NCBI GenBank assembly: GCA_030595135.1
Contig: JAUVDU010000064.1
Coordinates: forward strand, 1 to 7,451
Source of the DNA: Deltaproteobacteria bacterium
Lineage (GTDB): Bacteria; Desulfobacterota; Anaeroferrophillalia; Anaeroferrophillales; Tharpellaceae
Direction: 5' to 3'
Length of the DNA stretch: 7,451 bases
Position 1 is the stretch's first letter; the number at the start of each line of letters is the position of its first letter. Below, in pieces: positions 1 through 4,371 of this stretch. The position numbers and the translations under genes are program-made. The notes below the pieces were generated by a model. It saw only the letters and a program-made list of their open reading frames with translations, was not told the DNA's origin and made no database searches.

Positions 1-537
1 ACTTTGGTTGTCAGCCAGAGGCTCGCTCTCGCCCCGGCCCTGAGAACTTAGACGGAAGTTGTCAACGCCTAAATCGACCAGGGCCTGCTCAACACTCAGA
101 GCCCTCTTTCGGGAGAGCTCCAGGTTTGATGCGGCCGAGCCGATACTATCAGTATGGCCGGTTATCATAATTTTTTTATCAATCAGAGCTTTACTTTGTA
201 AGGCTCCGGCGATCTCCATGATTTGCTTATTCGCACTCTCGGAGAGTTTGGTTGAACCCGAAGCAAATTCAATTTTCAGATTGATCAGCCCTTTTTCGGC
301 CGATAAAGAGCGGCTGATGGTTTCGCTGTCAACCACCAGTTCATAGTTTCCACGATCCGGGCCGGTCGCCTGTTTTTTGACCGGGTCAGCCGGAACCGTA
401 AAAGCATCCCGGCTAGCGACCGGTTTCAGGGGGTCGGTTGTGGCTTGAACTGCTGCTGGTAACGTAATGGAAATAAATAGAAAAAAAATGAGGAGGGTGG
501 TTAGGGAAAATTTTTTGTGGATATTTTTAGTCGACAT
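1..537 (-). CDS. OmpA-domain secreted protein, C-terminus cut by window edge
   Basis: Read from the ATG at 537 down to base 1, this gives 179 residues with no stop, so the gene is partial at its C-terminus. Residues 1-32 form a Sec signal peptide: KNIHKK basic start, hydrophobic core at about 12-26, and likely cleavage after VQA at 30-32. No lipobox cysteine is visible, so it is probably not a lipoprotein. A short linker (33-84) leads into an OmpA C-terminal peptidoglycan-binding domain from about residue 85. This shows GHTDSIGS (127-134), an N-x-x-LSRKRA stretch (138-146) and QGRGESEPLADN (166-177). D130 and R145 have the 15-residue spacing of the Asp/Arg pair that binds diaminopimelate in OmpA. 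There is no N-terminal beta-barrel, so it likely sits in the periplasm against peptidoglycan. GAGAGG lies just upstream of the ATG (about 5 nt spacing). It is divergent from pgpA. The family call is firm; the specific role is unknown. Confidence 0.88.
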   Translation of the reverse strand, partial: MSTKNIHKKFSLTTLLIFFLFISITLPAAVQATTDPLKPVASRDAFTVPADPVKKQATGPDRGNYELVVDSETISRSLSAEKGLINLKIEFASGSTKLSESANKQIMEIAGALQSKALIDKKIMITGHTDSIGSAASNLELSRKRALSVEQALVDLGVDNFRLSSQGRGESEPLADNQS

Positions 538-574
538 AATTCCTCTCGTTAATCTGATGTTGCTTGAATTGATC

Positions 575-641
575 GTAACTATTCAATGCAAGTAGAAAAG
601 CATCGTATATTGATGGATTTACGGGTTAGCTGAATAGTTAC
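575..641. repeat. 67-bp MITE-like element, copy 1
   Basis: The element is bounded by perfect 11-bp inverted ends, GTAACTATTCA at 575-585 and TGAATAGTTAC at 631-641. Its 45-bp interior has no coding capacity and contains a small inverted motif, CATC at 601-604 facing GATG at 612-615. It matches the copy at 787-915 at 61 of 67 positions once that copy's 62-bp extra segment is removed, and all six differences are transitions. The flanks carry a near-duplicate 8-mer, AATTGATC at 567-574 and AATTGGTC at 642-649, which could be a target-site duplication with one change. No transposase is present, so if mobile it would be non-autonomous. I cannot assign it to a named family. Confidence 0.8.
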
Positions 642-786
642 AATTGGTCTATCTTGCCGCCATCTGTAATCACTTAGTGTAACATAACCTGCAAAGGTGG
701 TAAACTATTTTTCTTCACCATTCACATAGCTTTGATTTTCGTAAAATATTTAGTTTTGTTGGCTCGTGTTTTTATGTTATAGAATT

Positions 787-915
787 GTAACTATTCAGTG
801 TAAGTGGAAAAGCACCGTATATTGATGAATTTCAGTGAATAACGGGGACATAACCCGATTCTCCGAAGGAAGTCGGGTTATGTCCCCGGAATTTGCGGGT
901 TAGCTGAATAGTTAC
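787..915. repeat. MITE-like element, copy 2, interrupted by a hairpin cassette
   Basis: This has the same 11-bp inverted ends as copy 1 (787-797 and 905-915) and lies in the same orientation. It is 129 bp long because 62 bp (833-894) are present that copy 1 lacks. The extra segment is bracketed by the hexamer GAATTT at 827-832 and 889-894, as expected of an insertion with a short duplication or of a slippage-prone junction. I see no convincing target-site duplication outside the 129-bp element. It ends 40 bp before the pgpA ATG, so it could lie in the pgpA leader or promoter region. Confidence 0.8.
843..888. repeat. REP-like perfect hairpin inside repeat copy 2
   Basis: CGGGGACATAACCCGA (843-858) pairs perfectly with TCGGGTTATGTCCCCG (873-888). 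This gives a 16-bp stem around a 14-nt loop that can itself form a short TCC-GAA-GGA mini-stem (862-870). The GGGGACA...TGTCCCC style resembles REP/IS200-type palindromes mobilised by Y1 (RAYT) transposases; that comparison is from memory and is an inference. No transposase gene is in the window. There is no T-run after either arm, so it is not a standard terminator. Confidence 0.82.
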
Positions 916-945
916 TTTATTTCAATCTTGACAAACTGTTACTTT

Positions 946-950
946 GAGGG
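946..950 (+). promoter_or_regulatory. Ribosome binding site deciding the pgpA start
   Basis: GAGGG lies 5 nt before the ATG at 956. The in-frame TTG at 944 overlaps this site, so it cannot use it as a Shine-Dalgarno. This favours ATG 956. Confidence 0.7.
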
Positions 951-955
951 CTGAA

Positions 956-1414
956 ATGGGATATTGTAGCAAGGAGGATTGGACGCTTTTTCTAGCCTCA
1001 GGCTGTGGTCTTGGAGCTCTACCGAAAGCGCCCGGAACCTGGGGTTCTCTAGGAGCTTTGCCTTTGTGGTTTCTTTTTTCCTGGTTGAGTAATGGCTGGT
1101 ACCTGTTGTTGGTCTTGGTCATCTCCGGCTTGGCTATTTTTATTGCCGATGAAGCGGGAAAATATTTGCGGGTTACTGATAGCCCGGTGATTGTTATTGA
1201 TGAAATTGCAGGCTTGTTATTGGCTTTGACCGGTGTACCTTTGGGTTTTGGCAACTTTTTGACGGCCTTCCTGTTGTTTCGTGTTTTTGATATCGTCAAA
1301 CCTTTTCCGGCAAACTGGTGTGAAGAAAATCTGTCGGGTGGACTAGGTGTGGTAACCGATGATCTGGTTGCCGGTATAATGACCTGGGTGGTGATGCACC
1401 TTCTGTTTGTCTAA
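956..1414 (+). CDS. pgpA: Phosphatidylglycerophosphatase A
   Basis: This is an inner-membrane phosphatase that removes phosphate from phosphatidylglycerol phosphate to give phosphatidylglycerol. The 152-residue product has the conserved PgpA blocks in order: GLGALPKAPGTWGS (18-31), SPVIVIDEIAG (76-86) with the acidic D82/E83 pair, FRVFDIVKPFP (108-118) and GGLGVVTDDLVAG (128-140). The family is known for a Mg-dependent acidic active site, which fits the D/E-rich blocks. Hydrophobic segments at about 32-64, 85-110 and 137-152 fit a small polytopic membrane protein. ATG 956 is chosen over the upstream in-frame TTG at 944 because GAGGG (946-950) is properly spaced only for the ATG. The stop lies 39 bp before recA. 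In some related genomes I recall cinA between pgpA and recA; it is absent here. Confidence 0.94.
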   Translation: MGYCSKEDWTLFLASGCGLGALPKAPGTWGSLGALPLWFLFSWLSNGWYLLLVLVISGLAIFIADEAGKYLRVTDSPVIVIDEIAGLLLALTGVPLGFGNFLTAFLLFRVFDIVKPFPANWCEENLSGGLGVVTDDLVAGIMTWVVMHLLFV

Positions 1415-1453
1415 TTTTTTTGTTCGGCTATTAGGCCGGAGTAGGAGTTTTTC

Positions 1454-2491
1454 ATGGATAAAAATCGTCATCGGGCGATGGAAATGGCAGTCAGCCAGAT
1501 CGAAAAAGAGTTTGGCAAGGGTTCAATCATGCGGCTGGGTGATGAATCCCGGGCTGACGGTATCGATGTTATTTCAACCGGCTCATTAAGCCTGGATATT
1601 GCTTTAGGTGTCGGCGGTATTCCGCGCGGCCGGGTGATCGAGATCTATGGCCCCGAATCTTCAGGTAAGACCACGTTGGCCCTGCATATTGTTGCTGAAG
1701 CACAAAAGATTGGCGGTGCCGCCGCTTTTGTTGATGCCGAGCATGCTCTTGATGTGATCTATGCCCGTAAACTGGGAGTCAATGTTGATGACCTTCTGGT
1801 TTCGCAGCCTGATACTGGTGAACAGGCCTTGGAGATAACCGAGATTCTGGTGCGCAGCGGAGCCCTTGATGTTGTTGTTGTTGACTCGGTCGCCGCTCTG
1901 GTGCCGCGGGCCGAGATTGAGGGCGAAATGGGAGACTCCCACATGGGCTTGCAGGCTCGGCTTATGTCGCAGGCCCTGCGAAAGCTGGTGGCGGCGATCA
2001 GCAAATCGAAAACCACAGTTATTTTTATCAACCAGATTCGGATGAAGATCGGGGTTATGTTCGGTAACCCGGAAACAACTACCGGCGGTAATGCACTGAA
2101 ATTTTATGCCAGCGTGCGTCTCGAAATTCGGCGGACCGGCGCGATCAAAAAGGGTGACGATGTCCTCGGTAATGCGACTCGGGTCAAGGTTGTGAAAAAC
2201 AAAGTCGCTCCGCCTTTCAAGGAGGCCCGCTTCGATATCCTTTTTGGTGAGGGAATTTCCAAGGCCGGTGATGTTCTTGACTTGGCGGTTGATTGCGGAG
2301 TCGCGGAAAAGAGCGGTTCCTGGTACTCTTACAATGGTGAACGTTTGGGTCAAGGGCGTGATTTCGTTCGTAACCATCTCAAGGAGAATCCCGACATTCT
2401 GGATGAGATGGAACTTAAAGTCCGGGAATTTTACTCGATTCCTGTGGCTGGAGTTAAGAATCAAGAGAAACCGTCTGCGGATAAAGTGTAG
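1454..2491 (+). CDS. recA: RecA recombinase
   Basis: This is the cytoplasmic ATP-dependent strand-exchange protein and LexA coprotease of homologous recombination and the SOS response. The 345 residues are full length (family about 340-355). Residue numbers coincide with mature E. coli RecA: Walker [10 protein letters not shown] (66-74), catalytic E96 in DAEHALD, Walker [13 protein letters not shown] (140-151) with D144, loop L1 (157-164), Q194, and loop L2 (195-209) with F203 in the [13 protein letters not shown] run. AGGAG (1443-1447) lies 6 nt before the ATG. One oddity is V101 after ALD, where most RecAs including E. coli have proline. The C-terminal tail (about 333-345) is short and mixed-charge rather than strongly acidic as in E. 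coli. I see no LexA-type operator in the 39-bp gap after pgpA, so recA is probably read from upstream, or its promoter lies inside pgpA. Confidence 0.98.
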   Translation: MDKNRHRAMEMAVSQIEKEFGKGSIMRLGDESRADGIDVISTGSLSLDIALGVGGIPRGRVIEIYGPESSGKTTLALHIVAEAQKIGGAAAFVDAEHALDVIYARKLGVNVDDLLVSQPDTGEQALEITEILVRSGALDVVVVDSVAALVPRAEIEGEMGDSHMGLQARLMSQALRKLVAAISKSKTTVIFINQIRMKIGVMFGNPETTTGGNALKFYASVRLEIRRTGAIKKGDDVLGNATRVKVVKNKVAPPFKEARFDILFGEGISKAGDVLDLAVDCGVAEKSGSWYSYNGERLGQGRDFVRNHLKENPDILDEMELKVREFYSIPVAGVKNQEKPSADKV

Positions 2492-2493
2492 AT

Positions 2494-2636
2494 AGTGCGC
2501 GATCGAAAACCGACAATTTCCCCGATTGCGGCGTTAGGCTCAAATTTTAATCCTCGGAATACTTATTGTATACCTGTGGTTAAAATACTCGCCTGCCTTG
2601 CACTCGAAAAAATTGTCAGATTTTCGGTCAGGCACT
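2494..2636. repeat. 143-bp imperfect palindromic element between recA and pilT
   Basis: The gap between recA and pilT is almost filled by one centre-symmetric structure. The outer arms 2494-2519 and 2610-2636 match in inverted orientation: AGTGC with GCACT, CGAAAA (2504-2509) with TTTTCG (2621-2626), and GACAATTT (2512-2519) with AAATTGTC (2610-2617). The inner arms include AGGC (2536-2539) with GCCT (2591-2594), TTTTAA (2545-2550) with TTAAAA (2580-2585), and GGAATAC (2556-2562) with GTATACC (2568-2574, one mismatch). The loop is TTATT at 2563-2567, exactly at the midpoint. It starts 2 bp after the recA stop and ends 20 bp before the pilT ATG. No open frame of note and no T-run is present. 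It looks like a MITE-type or large palindromic intergenic repeat that may also shape the recA-pilT transcript. Confidence 0.78.
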
Positions 2637-2656
2637 AGATATTAAGGTGAATCTCA

Positions 2657-3850
2657 ATGGAAATGTTCCACAATATTCTTAAGACAGCGCTTAAATTCAA
2701 GGCTTCAGATATTCACTTGAAGGTTGGCGCGCCTCCAATTGTTCGAATTGACGGAAATCTCTATCCTTTCAAGGATTTTCCTCGCTTAAGCGTTGAAAAT
2801 CTTAAAGAGATGTCCGAAATTATGATGGGGCCAACCCAAAAAGAGTACTTACGGGATTTTCATGAGGTCGATCTTGGTTACGGGGCTTCCGGAATCGGGC
2901 GCTTTCGAGTTAACATCTACCAACAGCGCAGTTCGCTGGTGATCGCCATGCGAACCATATCCTTCGAGATCCTTGATCTGACTACGCTGAATATGCCGCC
3001 GATTGTTGAAAAGCTTATTGATGAGCAGCGCCGTGGTTTGATTCTCGTAACCGGTACTACCGGTAGTGGTAAGAGTACGACATTGGCGGCAATGATCGAT
3101 TATGTCAATCAGCATCGCAGTGAAAATATTATTACGATTGAAGATCCCATAGAGTATTTGCACCGCGATAAATTAAGTCTTATCAATCAGCGCGAAGTCG
3201 GCTTCGATACAACCTCTTTTGCTCTCGCTCTACGATCTGCCCTGCGCCAGGATCCCGATATATTGTTGGTTGGTGAGATGCGCGATCTGGAAACCATTGA
3301 AATTGCAATGACGGCGGCTGAAACCGGCCACCTGGTACTCAGTACGCTGCATACTGTCGATGCGGTTGAGACCATTAACCGGATTATCTCGGTCTTTCCA
3401 CCACATCAGCAAGCCCAGGTGCGCCTTCAGCTGGCCAGTATTCTGCGCGGTGTGATTTCTCAACGCTTGATTGAACGTTGTAATAAAAAAGGTCGAATCC
3501 CGGCTATTGAAGTGTTGGTTAATACACCGATAGTTCGTGAATGTATCACCGATGCCGACAAAACCATTGAAATTAAAGACGCCATTGCCAAGGGCCATTC
3601 AATCTACGGCATGCAGTCGTTTGATCAATCGATTTTAAGCCATTATCGAAATGGTTTTATATCATACGAAGAGGCCTTAAAACAGAGCAGTAATCCTGAT
3701 GACTTCTTGCTCAAAGTGCAAGGGGTTAGTTCCAGTTCCGACACAAGTTGGGATGCTTTTGATGGCGCGGATAGCTCGGATGAGACTGCGGATGAAACTC
3801 CCGTATCTTCCGGTAATGACGAGATGGATATCGAAAGATTTGGCAAATGA
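2657..3850 (+). CDS. pilT: PilT-type twitching motility ATPase with acidic tail
   Basis: This is a hexameric cytoplasmic ATPase of the type IV pilus retraction family. The 397 residues show the N-terminal PAS-like domain with ASDIHLKVGAPPIVRIDG (16-33), Walker A GTTGSGKST (133-141), Asp box ITIEDPIEYLH (159-169), Walker B DILLVGEMRD (201-210) with E207, His box HLVLSTLHTVDA (225-236), and the later YGMQSFDQSI block (317-326). Canonical PilT has AIRNLIRE near residue 290; here that place reads PIVRECITDADK, so retraction activity may differ. About 40 extra residues (357-397) form a Ser/Asp/Glu-rich, low-complexity tail; PilT is usually about 345-360 residues. The SD AAGGTGA (2644-2650) is 6 nt before the ATG. 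It overlaps recX by 4 bp. No pilin or pilB gene is nearby, so a PilT paralog or PilU-like accessory role is possible. Confidence 0.9.
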   Translation: MEMFHNILKTALKFKASDIHLKVGAPPIVRIDGNLYPFKDFPRLSVENLKEMSEIMMGPTQKEYLRDFHEVDLGYGASGIGRFRVNIYQQRSSLVIAMRTISFEILDLTTLNMPPIVEKLIDEQRRGLILVTGTTGSGKSTTLAAMIDYVNQHRSENIITIEDPIEYLHRDKLSLINQREVGFDTTSFALALRSALRQDPDILLVGEMRDLETIEIAMTAAETGHLVLSTLHTVDAVETINRIISVFPPHQQAQVRLQLASILRGVISQRLIERCNKKGRIPAIEVLVNTPIVRECITDADKTIEIKDAIAKGHSIYGMQSFDQSILSHYRNGFISYEEALKQSSNPDDFLLKVQGVSSSSDTSWDAFDGADSSDETADETPVSSGNDEMDIERFGK

Positions 3851-4317
3851 GTCGGGCTCCGGTTTCGGCTTGGTGGAAAGCTCAGGAACTTCTTGCCCGT
3901 CGAGCCCATGGTTCTCAAGAGTTAATAAATAAGCTAAAACTTCGCGACTATCCGGTTGACGAAATTGAGAAAGCAATCCAGTGCTTGTTCGAAGCCGGAT
4001 TACTTGATGATGAAGCTTTTGCTCAAAGGTTGGTTGCTGAGCTTTTTTCTCGCCGGGGCTATGGTTACCACGCAGTCATTATGCGTTTGCGTCAGAAAGG
4101 CCTGGCGGCGGAGTTATGCGAGAGGGTTACCAAACAATTTTTCGCTGATCTTGATGAGGGTGAGTTGCTGGCCGTGATACTTAAAGTAGTTGAACGCCGC
4201 CGGTCTCACGAAAAAGATAAAAATCAGCTTTTTGCCTGGCTCAAAAGACGCGGTTTTCGTAGTCATGAGATTGCCAGAGTCTTGCAAGGCAGGCTGAAAG
4301 AAGAGAATTTAAATTAA
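3847..4317 (+). CDS. recX: RecX regulatory protein
   Basis: RecX is a small helical protein that binds RecA filaments and modulates, usually restrains, RecA activity. The 156 residues show the family pattern of three tandem three-helix repeats. The first is A-x-x-LLARRAHGSQELINKL at 12-30, then LFEAGLLDDEAFAQRLV (47-63) and GYGYHAVIMRLRQKGL (71-86), then a C-terminal repeat with LFAWLKRRGFRSHEIARVL (128-146). The length is normal for the family (about 150-170). The ATG lies inside ATGA, overlapping the pilT stop, and only a weak purine stretch (GAAAGA) precedes it, so translation is probably coupled to pilT. Usually recX directly follows recA; here pilT sits between them. The family assignment is good. 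I did not see evidence for activity rather than inhibition. Confidence 0.9.
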   Translation: MSRAPVSAWWKAQELLARRAHGSQELINKLKLRDYPVDEIEKAIQCLFEAGLLDDEAFAQRLVAELFSRRGYGYHAVIMRLRQKGLAAELCERVTKQFFADLDEGELLAVILKVVERRRSHEKDKNQLFAWLKRRGFRSHEIARVLQGRLKEENLN

Positions 4318-4355
4318 AATCCGACCAAACCAAATGCTTAACGTAACTATTTACC

Positions 4356-4361
4356 AAGGAG
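4356..4361 (+). promoter_or_regulatory. alaS ribosome binding site
   Basis: AAGGAG is 7 nt from an in-frame TTG at 4369 and 10 nt from the ATG at 4372. Spacing slightly favours TTG, while family alignment (proteins beginning M-T-x-NEIR) and start-codon preference favour ATG. The two products differ by one residue. Confidence 0.6.
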
Positions 4362-4371
4362 AGAAATTTTG

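Larger units (their letters stand above)
538..955. other. Divergent intergenic region with two MITE-like repeats
   Basis: This 418-bp stretch separates the minus-strand OmpA-domain gene from pgpA. I see no convincing protein-coding gene in it. It holds two direct copies of a small inverted-end element (575-641 and 787-915), separated by 145 bp of AT-rich sequence (642-786). Each copy ends about 40 bp from the neighbouring start codon: 37 bp for the OmpA-domain gene and 40 bp for pgpA. A weak promoter-like pair, TTGTTG at 756-761 and TATAGA at 778-783 with a 16-bp spacer, points toward pgpA. It is too degenerate to call, and its -10 box abuts the second element. Confidence 0.7.

Noticed and set aside
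59..346. Open frame on the plus strand of 95 codons
   Set aside because: It lies antisense to the OmpA-domain coding sequence, whose motifs are unmistakable, and has no family signature.
682..689. ACATAACC between the two repeat copies, as in the hairpin core
   Set aside because: Eight bases with no inverted partner; not enough to call a decayed hairpin.
928..933. TTGACA, a perfect -35 box before pgpA
   Set aside because: No -10-like hexamer occurs 16-18 bp downstream, and that spacing would fall at the pgpA start codon.
1423..1440. Small hairpin TTCGGC/GCCGGA before recA
   Set aside because: Only six pairs with one G-U. The T-run at 1415-1421 precedes rather than follows it, so it is not a terminator; it may be chance.
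1661..2464. Long minus-strand open frame of 267 codons
   Set aside because: It is antisense to recA, with no recognisable domain; a codon-bias shadow.
2613..2641. Promoter-like TTGTCA (2613-2618) with TAGATA (2636-2641), 17-bp spacer, before pilT
   Set aside because: The -10 match is poor and the start point would fall inside the pilT ribosome binding site.
4343..4351. GTAACTATT before alaS, matching 9 of 11 bases of the repeat ends
   Set aside because: There is no partner end and no interior match to the element, so a chance match cannot be excluded.
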